Below, piece after piece: positions 33,492-45,056 of a DNA stretch of 64,000 nt. This DNA is from Bradyrhizobium genosp. SA-3 (GTDB lineage Bacteria; Pseudomonadota; Alphaproteobacteria; Rhizobiales; Xanthobacteraceae): assembly GCF_004212635.1 (NCBI RefSeq), contig NZ_PSRT01000034.1:1-64000 (forward strand), in the 5' to 3' direction. The notes under the pieces are model-generated. The model did not search any database. It worked only from the letters and a program-made list of their open reading frames with translations, and was not told the origin of the DNA. Both the position numbers and the translations under genes were made by a program. Positions within the stretch are counted from its first letter, which is position 1; every line of letters begins with the position of its first letter.

Positions 33492-34666
33492 TCGGTTGCC
33501 GCCCCCAGCGACACCGACTCCCACACTGCCACGACGATCATGATCACCGTTGTTGCGACCGAAAGCCAGAGCGGCGATAGCTCCGACGCGAACCAGCTCA
33601 GCACCAGCAGCAGGATGATGCCGATGCCGTGGGAGAGCTGGAGGAAGCCGCGGATGGCGTGCTTGAACAGGATGGTGCCGACCAGGAACACCAGCGGACC
33701 GCCGATCGTGCTCACGATGGTGCGCAGGTCGGAATGGCCGGCGGGATGCTTCAGCACCAGCTCGTCCGAGACCGCAGTCAGGATGATGCCGGCGACGATC
33801 GGCATGTGCAGATAGGTGTAGGCGAGCCGCGCCAGCCGGCCGGATTCGGTGGACTTCGAGATGCGCTCGGAGCCGGCCTCAGCCCCTTTGTGGAAATAGA
33901 CCCACCACATCGCGATGGCGCCGACCAGCGCCGAGACGAAGGCGAGGATGTTGTCCGCGGTCCACGTCAGCTCGGCAAAAGTGGCACCGTTGACGACGAT
34001 GGCCTCGCCGAGCGCGATGATGACGAACAGAGAGCAGCGCTCGGCCATGTGCGCGCCTTCGACGGCCCAGGCCTCGACCGACGAGAAGCCCAGCTTCGGG
34101 ACCCAGAAGCGCGCCGCCGGGGAGATGTACTCCCAGGTCACCGCCGCGATCCACAGCCATAGCCGCGTATCACCCTCGGACAGGCCGCCAGCGATCCACA
34201 ACACCGCGGAGATCGAGAGCCAGGTCAGGATGCGAATCGCATTGTGCCGCACCGCGGTGCGGTGATGCGGGGTCGCGAACAGCCAGAACGCGGTACGCCC
34301 CACCTGCATGGTCGCATAGGCGATCGCAAACCACAGGCCCCGCCCCTCGAAGGCGGTCGGAATCGTCGTCGACAGCACGAGGCCGCCCAGCATCATCGCG
34401 AAAAGCAAGATGCGGACCGGCGTCAGCTCGGGATTGAGCCAATTGGTGACCCAGGCGGTGTAGACCCACACCCACCATACCGCGAGAAACAGCACCGCGA
34501 CATGCACCGCGCCGAGCGGCGTAAAATGGTGCAGCAGAGTGTGCGAGACTTGTGTGACGGCAAAGACGAAGACGAGGTCGAAGAACAGCTCGGCATTGGT
34601 GACACGGCTGTGCTGGTTCGGACCGATGACGCGAAACATCGCGCCGCGCGGGTTCTCCGCCGCCAT
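33485..34666 (-). CDS. Low temperature requirement A (LtrA) family membrane protein
   Basis: The 393-residue polytopic protein has about ten hydrophobic helices and the family signature near the N-terminus: RVTNAELFFDLVFVFAVTQ. HMAERCSLFVIIALGEAIVV follows further on, a conserved charged segment of LtrA proteins. LtrA was named from cold-sensitive Listeria mutants; its biochemical role is not established. It converges on egtD with ten bases between stops. Inner-membrane location is clear from composition. Confidence 0.9.
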   Translation of the reverse strand: MAAENPRGAMFRVIGPNQHSRVTNAELFFDLVFVFAVTQVSHTLLHHFTPLGAVHVAVLFLAVWWVWVYTAWVTNWLNPELTPVRILLFAMMLGGLVLSTTIPTAFEGRGLWFAIAYATMQVGRTAFWLFATPHHRTAVRHNAIRILTWLSISAVLWIAGGLSEGDTRLWLWIAAVTWEYISPAARFWVPKLGFSSVEAWAVEGAHMAERCSLFVIIALGEAIVVNGATFAELTWTADNILAFVSALVGAIAMWWVYFHKGAEAGSERISKSTESGRLARLAYTYLHMPIVAGIILTAVSDELVLKHPAGHSDLRTIVSTIGGPLVFLVGTILFKHAIRGFLQLSHGIGIILLLVLSWFASELSPLWLSVATTVIMIVVAVWESVSLGAATEE

Positions 34667-34705
34667 CTTCGTGCCCCGTCGCGCTTGGATCAGGTGCCCG
34701 TCAGA

Positions 34706-34951
34706 TCAAGCGCCCGGCCCGCCGGGTACCCCGGTTTGCAGCGCCAGCGCATGCAGCACGCCGCCCATCTGGCCGCGCAGGGACTGATAGACGATCTGGT
34801 GCTGCTGGACGCGGGATTTGCCGCGGAAGGATTCAGAGATCACAGTCGCAGCATAGTGGTCGCCATCGCCGGCGAGGTCTCGGATGGTCACTTCGGCATC
34901 GGGGATTGCTGCCTTGATCATCGCCTCGATATCGTGGGCGTCCATGGGCAT
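34706..34951 (-). CDS. BolA-family protein
   Basis: The 81-residue protein matches the BolA/IbaG fold: MIKAAIPDAEVTIRDLAGDGDHY, VISESFRGKSRVQQHQIVYQSL and a C-terminal helix with GVLHALALQT. The His in the QQHQ/RVQQH region and the Asp/His loop are the usual cluster ligands with a monothiol glutaredoxin. It is on the same strand as grxD, 4 kb downstream, and purL, 2.5 kb upstream. In the canonical alphaproteobacterial arrangement all three adjoin. AAGGAG is upstream of the ATG. Confidence 0.92.
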   Translation of the reverse strand: MPMDAHDIEAMIKAAIPDAEVTIRDLAGDGDHYAATVISESFRGKSRVQQHQIVYQSLRGQMGGVLHALALQTGVPGGPGA

Positions 34952-35125
34952 TCTGGTCTCGCTCCTTCTGGTCTCGAATCGCTTGCCGGGGTCCCCTCAC
35001 CGGCACGGCCAAACTTAGCGTGAACGGCCTTCACCGTCACGCACTCAGGCACTATATCCCTGATCCCAACAGGAAGGCACGACAAAGTGCCGCGCGCGGC
35101 AGGTTGATCGAAAAGGCGTGACATC

Positions 35126-35485
35126 ATGAAGCTTCCAGGGCCCGACCACCCCATCACCATCACCCAAAATCCCCGGCGCGTCCGCGTCACGGCCGGCGAC
35201 ATCGTGATCGCCGAGACCAGCAAAGCGCTGACCTTGAAGGAGGCCAAATATCCGGCGGTGCAATATGTGCCGCGGGAGGACACCAATATGGCCCTGCTCG
35301 AGCGAACCGACCGCGTCACCCATTGTCCGTACAAGGGCGACGCGAACTATTACAGCGTCAAAGCCGACGGCAAGACGCTGGACAACGCGATCTGGACCTA
35401 CGAGACGCCCTTCCCCGCGATGACGGAGATTTCCGGCCATCTTGCCTTCTATCCGGACAAGGTGAAGATCGAGGAGGTGGGGTAA
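35126..35485 (+). CDS. DUF427 family protein
   Basis: The 119-residue protein fits the DUF427 beta-rich fold: ITQNPRRVRVTAGDIVIAET, YPAVQYVPREDT, the conserved CPYKGDANYYSV and IWTYETPFPAM. The function of the family is unknown. It starts from an ATG 15 bases after a Pro/His-rich leader with no strong Shine-Dalgarno. It stands alone, followed by an intergenic repeat. Divergent from the BolA gene. Confidence 0.9.
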   Translation: MKLPGPDHPITITQNPRRVRVTAGDIVIAETSKALTLKEAKYPAVQYVPREDTNMALLERTDRVTHCPYKGDANYYSVKADGKTLDNAIWTYETPFPAMTEISGHLAFYPDKVKIEEVG

Positions 35486-35643
35486 CGTCATGGCCGGGCA
35501 TAGCCGTCCGAAGGACGGCGTCGCTTCCGCTCGCCTTTGTCCCGGCCATCCACTTTCTTAGCTTCGGGCATAGAAGACGTGGATGCCCGGGCCTTTGCCT
35601 CGCCGAAGCGGCTTCGGCCGCGCTGGCGGGTCCGGGCATGACG
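35486..35643. repeat. Intergenic palindromic repeat
   Basis: The stretch opens with CGTCATGGCCGGGCAT and ends with TCCGGGCATGACG. Inside, GGACGGC and GTCCCGGCCATCCAC blocks of the same type appear. These ATGGCCGGG/CCCGGCCAT repeats are dispersed in bradyrhizobial genomes. No coding frame of note. Confidence 0.65.
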
Positions 35644-35667
35644 AGTGTAAGCGTGGAAGCTGCGCAG

Positions 35668-35841
35668 CTACGCCCTGAAGATCGTGAGCCCCAGGATCAG
35701 CAGCACCAGGAAGATCACGACGAAAACGTAGAACAGGAAGCGGGCGATATCGGCGGAGGCGGCCGAAATGCCGGTGAAGCCGAGTACACCGGCCACGATC
35801 GAAACGAGTAAGAAGATCAGCGCCCACTTCAGGATCGTCAT
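35668..35841 (-). CDS. DUF1328 (YtjA-type) small membrane protein
   Basis: This 57-residue protein starts [20 protein letters not shown] and has two hydrophobic helices separated by [17 protein letters not shown]. It ends [12 protein letters not shown], which is the DUF1328/YtjA pattern. GGAG lies eight bases before the ATG. The family is widespread in Proteobacteria and sometimes stress-induced; role unknown. It is below the size limit of common gene finders. Leftward, divergent from the acyltransferase gene. Confidence 0.88.
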   Translation of the reverse strand: MTILKWALIFLLVSIVAGVLGFTGISAASADIARFLFYVFVVIFLVLLILGLTIFRA

Positions 35842-36015
35842 CGCCAGCTCCGAATTGGTGCCGCCCCTCGCGGCCTCACGCCCTTTTCGCGAACCCTAAC
35901 TTCGTCACGCGGAACTGGTTCCTAAGGGTCCGGGACTGAAGAGCGACCCAAACGGCCCTTGCTGAATCAGGTTCCCGGCGGCACAGTCCAGCCGGGGCGG
36001 GAGCGCGGGGCAATC

Positions 36016-37206
36016 ATGATGACGATGTCACATTCGGCGACGATCGGCGCAGAGGCACACGCCGCACCCAAGGCCAAGACGCGCAATTTGTCGCTCGATC
36101 GTGCCCGTACCTTCCTGACGCTGGTGGTGCTGCTGCACCATGCCGTCATCCCCTATACTTACTTCGGTCATACCGACCCGAAATTCTTCTTCGGCTTCGA
36201 CATGATCGTGCTCGCCACCGACAGCTTCTTCATGGCGATGTTCTTCTTCCTGTCGGGCTTGTTTGCGTGGTCGGGCATCTCCCGCAAGGGACCGCTGAAC
36301 TATTTGGCAGATCGCCTGCTTCGGCTTGGCCTGCCGTTCGTGATCTGCGCATTCACGATCATTCCGCTCGCCTATTACGCCATCTCGCTCAGACACCATC
36401 CCGAGATCGGCTTTTCGGAATATTGGTGGAATATGGTCACGAAGGGCCCGTGGCCGAGCGGGCCGATCTGGTTCCTTTGGGTCCTGCTCGGATTCGACGT
36501 GGTCGCCTGCATATTGCATCGGCTGTCACCCACCCTGCTCGATCCGATCAACCGCCTCTCGCTGCACGGTCGCCGTCGGCCCGCCGTGTTCTTCGCGGTC
36601 ATGCTTGCCGTCACCGCAGCGTTCTATGTTCCCGGGCTGATGTATTATGGACCAGGCAACTGGTTCGAGTTCGGGCCGTTCTCGGTGCAGCACGGGCGCG
36701 TGATGCTCTATGCGAGCTACTTCTTTTTCGGTGCCGGCATTGGCGTCGCGAATATGGATCGCGGCCTGCTCGCGGCAGACGGCCGGATGGCGAAGGTCAG
36801 CTGGGACTGGATGGTCTTGACGATCGTTCCGTATTGCCTGCTCTGGGGACTGATCTTCATCAAGCGCGAAATATTGGGAAATCCGTCGCCGCTGCCGAAC
36901 TGGTATGAGGGGCTCTATGCCATCTGCTTCGCTGTCTTCAGCGTGGCCATCATGTTTCTAATCCTCGCCTTTTTCCAGAGGTTCAGACAATCAGGCTCAG
37001 CCAAGCTACTCGATCCGATGCAGTCGGACGCCTACGGCATGTTTTTGGTGCACTACCCGATCGCGCTTTGGCTGCAATATTGGCTGTTTGAATATGACCT
37101 GCCAGCGATCGTCAAGGCGACGATCGGCTTCGTGCTGACAGTCGCGTTCAGTTGGGCGCTAACGCGCGCCTTGCGCCAGATCCCCGGGGCAACGAAGGTG
37201 CTGTGA
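36016..37206 (+). CDS. Acyltransferase family 3 membrane protein (OpgC-like)
   Basis: The 396-residue protein is a polytopic acyltransferase-3 enzyme that moves acyl groups to an exported sugar or glucan. It begins after the leader with LSLDRARTFLTLVVLLHHAV, which holds the family Arg and His of the active site. It shows FFLSGLFAW, LADRLLRLGLPF, and many hydrophobic helices to the end. This resembles OpgC/MdoC and other glucan succinylases, but no opgG/H genes are near. Start could be 36016, 36019 or 36025. Substrate unknown. Confidence 0.85.
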   Translation: MMTMSHSATIGAEAHAAPKAKTRNLSLDRARTFLTLVVLLHHAVIPYTYFGHTDPKFFFGFDMIVLATDSFFMAMFFFLSGLFAWSGISRKGPLNYLADRLLRLGLPFVICAFTIIPLAYYAISLRHHPEIGFSEYWWNMVTKGPWPSGPIWFLWVLLGFDVVACILHRLSPTLLDPINRLSLHGRRRPAVFFAVMLAVTAAFYVPGLMYYGPGNWFEFGPFSVQHGRVMLYASYFFFGAGIGVANMDRGLLAADGRMAKVSWDWMVLTIVPYCLLWGLIFIKREILGNPSPLPNWYEGLYAICFAVFSVAIMFLILAFFQRFRQSGSAKLLDPMQSDAYGMFLVHYPIALWLQYWLFEYDLPAIVKATIGFVLTVAFSWALTRALRQIPGATKVL

Positions 37207-37296
37207 CCCAGTAGATGGGATGGAGCGCAAGCGCAATCCGGGGTCTTGCCACAAGCGGCAGTGGTCCCCTTATCGCGAGGCCAAGGTCTCTCAACT

Positions 37297-37390
37297 CGTC
37301 ATTGCGAGGAGCCGCTTGCGACGAAGCAATCCAGAGTCCCTCCGCGGAGACCGTCTGGATTGCTTCGTCGCTTTGCTCCTCGCAATGACG
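37297..37390. repeat. Intergenic palindromic repeat with 16-bp ends
   Basis: CGTCATTGCGAGGAGC (37297-37312) and GCTCCTCGCAATGACG (37375-37390) are exact inverted copies. An inner pair (GCGACGAAGCAATCCAGA and its complement) extends the stem to nearly the full length. This is a well-known dispersed element type in many Proteobacteria. It lies immediately after the acyltransferase gene and before the 3' end of purL. Confidence 0.88.
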
Positions 37391-37407
37391 GAGAGCGCGG
37401 GAACGCC

Positions 37408-39618
<2,211 letters not shown>

Positions 39619-39802
39619 GGATTCGGGGCTTTCGGCGGGCTTTGGCCGTTCTTAGGAACATCGGAGGGCTTGGAAAAGCCCTTTATGGCGCATTTTCCCG
39701 CTGTCCCACGTTTTGCGCCGGGGGCCCCGCGGGAACAGGAATTGCACGGCGCGGACGGATCGGATTTAAGGGCTAAAGACCCGTAATTGAAGGCCCATTT
39801 CC

Positions 39803-40282
39803 TTGCACGAATTGACCAAAGCGCCCGCTCCCCGCCGCCCCGACCTCCATGTTGCCACCGAGGGAGAATTTAAGGGCTGGCGGACCTGGATTCGGGACAG
39901 TTTTGAGTCCCATGTCGGCCCCTTCTGGCACCGGATCGAGGCGGACGGCAGTGTCCGCAGCGCCTTCCGGGTCGAGAAAAAGCACCTCAACGGCTCCGGC
40001 AACGTCCATGGCGGCTGCTACATGGCCTTTGCCGACTACTCCTTGTTCGCGATCGCCACCCACGTCCTGGACAGCCGGGCGGTGACGACCAATTTTGCCT
40101 GCGAATTCCTCGACGCGGCGCGGGAGGGCGAGCTGATCGAATGCACCGGCGAGGTCAGCCGCGCCGGCGGCTCGCTGATCTTCCTGCGCGGCAAGATGAT
40201 GTCCGGCGAGCGGCTGCTGCTCACCTTTTCCGGCACGATCAAGCGGATGAAGCGGAGGCCGCAGCCCCAGCCAAACGCATAG
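39803..40282 (+). CDS. PaaI-type hotdog thioesterase
   Basis: The 159-residue protein has the hotdog-fold active-site helix NVHGGCYMAFADYSLF, with the HGG motif and acidic Asp, followed by the TNFACEFLDAAREGELIECTG strand pair. PaaI-family enzymes hydrolyse aryl- or acyl-CoA thioesters. An in-frame stop at 39788 means the start must lie between 39791 and about 39812; TTG at 39803 is the best choice but has a poor ribosome site. Monocistronic. Substrate unknown. Confidence 0.82.
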   Translation: MHELTKAPAPRRPDLHVATEGEFKGWRTWIRDSFESHVGPFWHRIEADGSVRSAFRVEKKHLNGSGNVHGGCYMAFADYSLFAIATHVLDSRAVTTNFACEFLDAAREGELIECTGEVSRAGGSLIFLRGKMMSGERLLLTFSGTIKRMKRRPQPQPNA

Positions 40283-40357
40283 CTCGACGCCTTCCCTTTT
40301 CACGCCCCCTCGCCCAGAGTTGCACCAAGCGCTTGTGCGCCGGGGAGCAGGAACAAG

Positions 40358-41320
40358 GTGCCGCAGAGCACATCTGAGGCGGGTCGCGCGATGGCGTCCG
40401 CATCAACGCCGTCGTCCATGGCCGCCACCGGCGCGCGCAACTGGCGCGACTATGCGTTGCTGTTCGCGCTCGCCTGCTGCTGGAGCTCGACCTATCCGCT
40501 GGCCAAGCTGGCGCTGGACACGATTCCGCCCATCACCTTCATCGCGGCGCGCTCGCTGATCGCGGCCGCCTTCCTGTTCGCGATCCTGTGGATGCGCGGC
40601 GTCAGGATCCCGACCGACGCCAAGGCCTGGAAGCTGTTCGCGACCCAGCAATTGATCAACTCGACCTTCCCGTTCCTGATCATCACCTGGTCGCAGCAAT
40701 ACGTGCCGGCATCGAACACGGTGGTGCTGGCGTCGACGACGCCGATCTTCGCCTTCCTCATCACCTCGCTGATCACACGGCACGAACCGGCAACGCTGCT
40801 GAAGCTCGCGGGCGCGATCCTCGGCCTTGCCGGCACGATTCTCATCGTCGGCCTCGATGCGCTACGCGGTTTTGGAAGCGAGATCATCGCGGAGATCGCG
40901 ATCCTCCTCGCCACCATCTCCTTTGCTTGCGCGACGATCTTCGGCCTCAGGCTGTCCGACTACGACCCGATGGTGGTGGCAGCGGGCTCGCTGCTGTTCG
41001 GCGGCATCATCCTGCTGCCGCCCTCGCTTGTCATCGATCAGCCCTGGACTCTGCACCCGACGCCGACAGCGATCATCGCCACCATCGTCATGGGCATCGT
41101 GTCGAGCGCATTGGGCTTGATGCTGTTCTACGTCTGCCTCGGCCGGCTCGGCACGCTGACCACGAATGCGCAAGGCTATTTGCGCATCCCGATCGGCGTC
41201 GGCCTCTCCGTGCTGCTGCTCGGCGAGAGCGTGCCATCGAACCTGGCGCTGGGCCTGCTGCTGGTCATGGCCGGCGTTGCGGCCATGACGGTGCCGGCGG
41301 AGCGGCTGAAGCTACGATAG
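40358..41320 (+). CDS. DMT-family (EamA) transporter
   Basis: The 320-residue protein has ten hydrophobic helices in two EamA repeats. The first repeat begins LFALACCWSSTYPLAKLAL and IPPITFIAARSLIAA, the second ILLATISFACATIFG. It belongs to the drug/metabolite exporter superfamily; amino acid, nucleoside or other metabolite export is typical. The GTG at 40358 is preceded by AGGA; ATGs at 40391 and 40418 are alternatives. The neighbouring genes do not give a substrate. Confidence 0.85.
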   Translation: MPQSTSEAGRAMASASTPSSMAATGARNWRDYALLFALACCWSSTYPLAKLALDTIPPITFIAARSLIAAAFLFAILWMRGVRIPTDAKAWKLFATQQLINSTFPFLIITWSQQYVPASNTVVLASTTPIFAFLITSLITRHEPATLLKLAGAILGLAGTILIVGLDALRGFGSEIIAEIAILLATISFACATIFGLRLSDYDPMVVAAGSLLFGGIILLPPSLVIDQPWTLHPTPTAIIATIVMGIVSSALGLMLFYVCLGRLGTLTTNAQGYLRIPIGVGLSVLLLGESVPSNLALGLLLVMAGVAAMTVPAERLKLR

Positions 41321-41346
41321 CGTGAAGCGCTTTTTGCGAGCGCCAA

Positions 41347-42702
41347 TCAAGCAGCCACGTTCGGCTGCCGGAAGGCCGCTTCCATCTCGCGGCGCACCCG
41401 CACGGCGAGACTATTGGGATCGTATTCGACGTCCTCCCATCTCAGGCGCTGACCTGGCTCGATATCGGTCTTGAGCTTGACATGGTGGGCGAGGCCGAGC
41501 GGCAAGTAGCCCTGCTTCAGTGAAGCGTCAGCTGGGGTCTGCTTGCCCCAGACGCAGAAGCCGCCTTCGCCGTCGAGCATCTCGCCGGCCTTCAGCTTGC
41601 GCTTGGCGGTCGCGACCACGTCAGAGTTGAACACGATCGGCGCGCCGGTCGGCTCCTTGCGCAGCGCTGCGGAGGCGACGGAGATGCCGAGCTCGAGCCC
41701 GATCATGTGGATCGGCCGGTACAGCGAGGCATATTTGCCGGTCTTGTCCGGCAGCATGCTGTATTCGCGGAAGCATTCCTCGGAATAGGCGCTGTCAGTC
41801 TCGAACACGACATAGGTCCCCATCACGAGGCTCTGCGGCACGTCGGAGCCGTCCCGATAGACCGACGACGTGACCTCGGTGACGCCTGACTTCTCCAGCA
41901 TGCCGCCGTCGGATTTCGGCTTGCAGATTTCGGCGTGCTCGAAGCGCGTTGCTGGCGGGAACGACAGGCCCTCACTCTGCGCATGCAGCCCCGTCGCATT
42001 ACATACCGCCGTCATCTCGATGCCCGACTTGGTGCCGTCGACGAAGGAGTTGAACATCTTCGGGTTGATCGAGTTGCGATCCTTGATCTTCATGTACTTG
42101 TCGAGAATGTCCCACACCGTATCCGGCGTCGACTGGTGATAGGTCGGGTGATAGCGCGTTCCCTTGCCGGCAGCGACGACCTTGAAGCCGGCAGCACGCG
42201 CCCAGTCGACGTGATCGGCGATCAGCGCCGGCTGGTCGCCCCAGGCGAGTGAATAGACGACGCCGGCCTGCTTCGCCTTGCGCGCCAGGATGGGGCCTGC
42301 GACTGCGTCCGCCTCGACATTGACCATCACGATGTGCTTGCCGTTCTCGATCGCCTTCATCGCGAAGCGGATGCCGGCGCCGGGATCGCCGGTCGCCTCG
42401 ATGATCACCTCGATGGCCGGGTGCGTGATCAGCGCGTCGGCATTGTCGGTGACGACGGTGCGGCCATGCTTGAGCGCGTCGTCGATCGAGGTTGCCGCAT
42501 ATTGCTCCTCCGGCCAGCAACCGAGCTTGAGCTGCGCGCGGGCACGGGCGGTGTTCAGGTCGGCGACGCCGACGAGATGCATGCCGTCGGTCTGGCGCAC
42601 CTGCGACAGGAACATCAGGCCGAATTTTCCGGCCCCGATCAGGCCGATGGTAACAGGTTTGCCGGCCGCCTTGCGTTCCAGCAGCATGCGATGGAGATTC
42701 AT
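41347..42702 (-). CDS. NAD(P)-dependent oxidoreductase with C-terminal SAF domain
   Basis: The 451-residue protein combines an N-terminal Rossmann fold (VTIGLIGAGKFGLMFLSQV, then ALITHPAIEVIIEATGDP) related to homoserine dehydrogenase with a C-terminal SAF-like region near LPLGLAHHVKLKTDIEPGQRL. Proteins of this type act on hydroxy or oxo acids in sugar acid catabolism, but no exact reaction is assigned. It is the leftward gene downstream of the LysR gene and faces a TRAP transporter, so it probably processes the imported acid. ATG after a moderate ribosome site. Confidence 0.82.
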   Translation of the reverse strand: MNLHRMLLERKAAGKPVTIGLIGAGKFGLMFLSQVRQTDGMHLVGVADLNTARARAQLKLGCWPEEQYAATSIDDALKHGRTVVTDNADALITHPAIEVIIEATGDPGAGIRFAMKAIENGKHIVMVNVEADAVAGPILARKAKQAGVVYSLAWGDQPALIADHVDWARAAGFKVVAAGKGTRYHPTYHQSTPDTVWDILDKYMKIKDRNSINPKMFNSFVDGTKSGIEMTAVCNATGLHAQSEGLSFPPATRFEHAEICKPKSDGGMLEKSGVTEVTSSVYRDGSDVPQSLVMGTYVVFETDSAYSEECFREYSMLPDKTGKYASLYRPIHMIGLELGISVASAALRKEPTGAPIVFNSDVVATAKRKLKAGEMLDGEGGFCVWGKQTPADASLKQGYLPLGLAHHVKLKTDIEPGQRLRWEDVEYDPNSLAVRVRREMEAAFRQPNVAA

Positions 42703-42840
42703 CTGGATTTCCTTAAGCGTTCCTCGGATGACGGCGTTGTTGCAGCCGTGAAGTCCGGCCGCGCTCGCCTTGCACGGAAACGTTAGGCAGCGGCGAATCC
42801 GGGGGCAATTCAGATTATCTGCCGCGACGATGTAGGCGCG

Positions 42841-43746
42841 CTAAACAATCGACACGGTCTGCTGCCCGCTCCAGGCGTCGCGTTCCCCGCGCAACCAGTC
42901 GAGGAAGGTGCGGGTCTTGCGATGGCGCAGATGGCCGTGCGGACAGACGATCCACTGCGTGGTCAGCGCGACCTCCGGCGGGTTCTTCACGGGGCAAACC
43001 AGGCGACCGTCGCGCAATTCGCGCCAGGCCAGCAGTTCGCTTTCCAGCCCAATGCCGAGGCCGTCGACCGCAGCGTCGATCGCCATGTGGCTGCGGTCGA
43101 ACAGCACGCGCTTCCAGCGTTCCGCAGGCTCGATGCCGGCCTCCGTGAACCAGCGCGGCCATTGCATCTGCGATTTCACCGAATGGATCAGCCGGTGCTT
43201 GAGCAGGTCTTGGGCTACGAGACTCCCCGCAGCAAACGAGGAAGGCGAACACAGCGGAAAGAAGCGCTCCTTGCCGAGACTTTCCACGAACAGACCAGGC
43301 CAGCTGCCTTCGCCATGGCGAATCTCGAGGTCGACATTCTCCTTGCGGAAATCGGCCGGCTCATTGGTGCCGTCGAGCCGCAATTCGATGTCCGGATTGG
43401 CGTTGACGAAGCTTGCCAGTCGCGGCAGCAGCCATTTGCTCGATACGCTCGGCGCGGCGCGCACCGTCAATGTGGTGGCGGAGCGGATGCCGCGGACATG
43501 CTGCGTGACGTCGGTGACGTGCTCGATCTCGCGGCTGATCATCTCGAAATAGCGTTCGCCGGCCTCGGTCAGGGTAATGTTACGCCCCACCCGAGAGGTC
43601 AGCGCCGTGCCGAGATGCAGCTCCAGCGCCTGGATCTGCTGGCTGACCGCCGACGGGGTGACCCGCAATTCATCCGCCGCACGGGAAATGCTGCCCGCGC
43701 GCGCCACCGCGTGGAAGACGATGATGGCGCGAAACGGTATCTGCAT
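42841..43746 (-). CDS. LysR-family transcriptional regulator (GcvA-like)
   Basis: The 301-residue protein has an N-terminal winged helix (FHAVARAGSISRAADELRVTPSAVSQQIQALE) read over two helices, then an effector domain typical of GcvA/AmpR-type members, including the FPLCSPSSF strand. It diverges from the TRAP genes (start 44031) and lies 138 bases upstream of the oxidoreductase gene, so it probably controls both. The inducer is unknown. LysR proteins usually bind T-N11-A sites between the divergent genes (43747-44030); I could not pick one clearly. Confidence 0.92.
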   Translation of the reverse strand: MQIPFRAIIVFHAVARAGSISRAADELRVTPSAVSQQIQALELHLGTALTSRVGRNITLTEAGERYFEMISREIEHVTDVTQHVRGIRSATTLTVRAAPSVSSKWLLPRLASFVNANPDIELRLDGTNEPADFRKENVDLEIRHGEGSWPGLFVESLGKERFFPLCSPSSFAAGSLVAQDLLKHRLIHSVKSQMQWPRWFTEAGIEPAERWKRVLFDRSHMAIDAAVDGLGIGLESELLAWRELRDGRLVCPVKNPPEVALTTQWIVCPHGHLRHRKTRTFLDWLRGERDAWSGQQTVSIV

Positions 43747-44030
43747 CAGGAAACCTTTTAGGCCAGCTAAAGTGACGGCGAATATAATTCAATTGTCGCC
43801 CATGGCCAGCGATCTAGGCTTCAGGCTCAAGGCGACCCGCGGCAGACGGGTGCTGATCGAGGAAACAGGACGGCGCGGAGCGCCGGTTCGCCCGGGGGGA
43901 AGGACGCAAGGCTAAGCCCTTTCACCAGACAAGCGATTTTGAGAACACCGGCGCAGGGTTTGCGCGCGGCAACGAAGACGTGCGCCGACAAGACAAGGCG
44001 CGGCACAACAGCATCAGGGGAGGACGAACG

Positions 44031-45056
44031 ATGTCGGGTCAGCGCCACACCATCTCGCGCCGCAATTTCATGGCTGCCGCTGCCGCGGCTGTACCTCTGG
44101 TCGCCGTTCGCACCAGGCCGGCGCAAGCGGCCGAGTTCGAGTACAAGCTCGCCACCGGCCAATCGCTGACGCAACCGATCAACACCCGGCTCGACCAGGC
44201 TGTGAAGCGGATCAAGGAGGCGAGCGGCGGGCGCCTCGAGATCAAGTTCTTTCCGGCCTCGCAGCTCGGCTCGGACACCGATCTGTTGACCCAGATCCGC
44301 AGCGGCGGCGTCGACTTCCTCAACATCGCCGGCTCCGTGCTGTCGACCGTATCGCCTGTGGCCGGAATCGCCAATGTCGGCTTTGCCTTCTCCGACTACA
44401 GCCAGGTCTGGAATGCGATGGATGGCGATCTCGGCAGGCTGATCGCAACCCAGATCGAGAAGACCGGCGCGCTAGTGATGGCCAAGCCGGCCGACAACAC
44501 GTTTCGGCAGATCTCGTCGTTTACCAAGCCGATCAAGACGCCGGGCGATCTCGCTGGCTATCGGATCCGCGTGCCTGTTTCGCCGATCTTCACCTCCCTG
44601 TTCAAGTCGCTGGGTGCCAACCCGACCTCAATCAACTTCAACGAATTGTACACGGCGCTGCAGACGCATCTGGTCGATGGGCAGGAGAACGGCCTCGTCA
44701 CCATCGAGGCTGGCAAGATCTATGAGGTGCAGAAGTACATCTCCGAGACCAATCACATCTGGGATCCCTTCTTCATCCTCGGCAACCGCCGTTCGGTGAA
44801 GGCACTGCCTGACGATCTACAGGTGATCGTCCGCAAAGAATTCGACCAGGCCGCGATGGAGCAGCGCGCCGATACCGCGAAGCTCAACACGACCCTGAAG
44901 GATCAACTGGTCGCCAAGGGCATCAGCTTCGAGGTGTCCGATAAGGAGGCCTTCCGCAAGGGATTGTCGAGCGCCGGCTTCTACAAGGAATGGCGCGGCA
45001 AGTTCGGTGAGGACAACTGGAAAACACTCGAGGCCGCCGTCGGGGCGCTCGCATGA
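44031..45056 (+). CDS. TRAP transporter substrate-binding protein, DctP type
   Basis: The 341-residue periplasmic receptor has a twin-arginine-like signal (SRRNFMAAAAAAVPLVAV, cleavage after AQA). The DctP core follows, with GQSLTQPINTRLDQAVKRI, the conserved Arg region GYRIRVPVSPIFT and ELYTALQTHLVDGQEN. Such receptors bind organic acids through that Arg. GGGGAGGA precedes the ATG. The stop overlaps the start of the fused membrane gene as ATGA. Ligand not predictable from sequence; a C4-C6 sugar acid is plausible given the oxidoreductase next door. Confidence 0.92.
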   Translation: MSGQRHTISRRNFMAAAAAAVPLVAVRTRPAQAAEFEYKLATGQSLTQPINTRLDQAVKRIKEASGGRLEIKFFPASQLGSDTDLLTQIRSGGVDFLNIAGSVLSTVSPVAGIANVGFAFSDYSQVWNAMDGDLGRLIATQIEKTGALVMAKPADNTFRQISSFTKPIKTPGDLAGYRIRVPVSPIFTSLFKSLGANPTSINFNELYTALQTHLVDGQENGLVTIEAGKIYEVQKYISETNHIWDPFFILGNRRSVKALPDDLQVIVRKEFDQAAMEQRADTAKLNTTLKDQLVAKGISFEVSDKEAFRKGLSSAGFYKEWRGKFGEDNWKTLEAAVGALA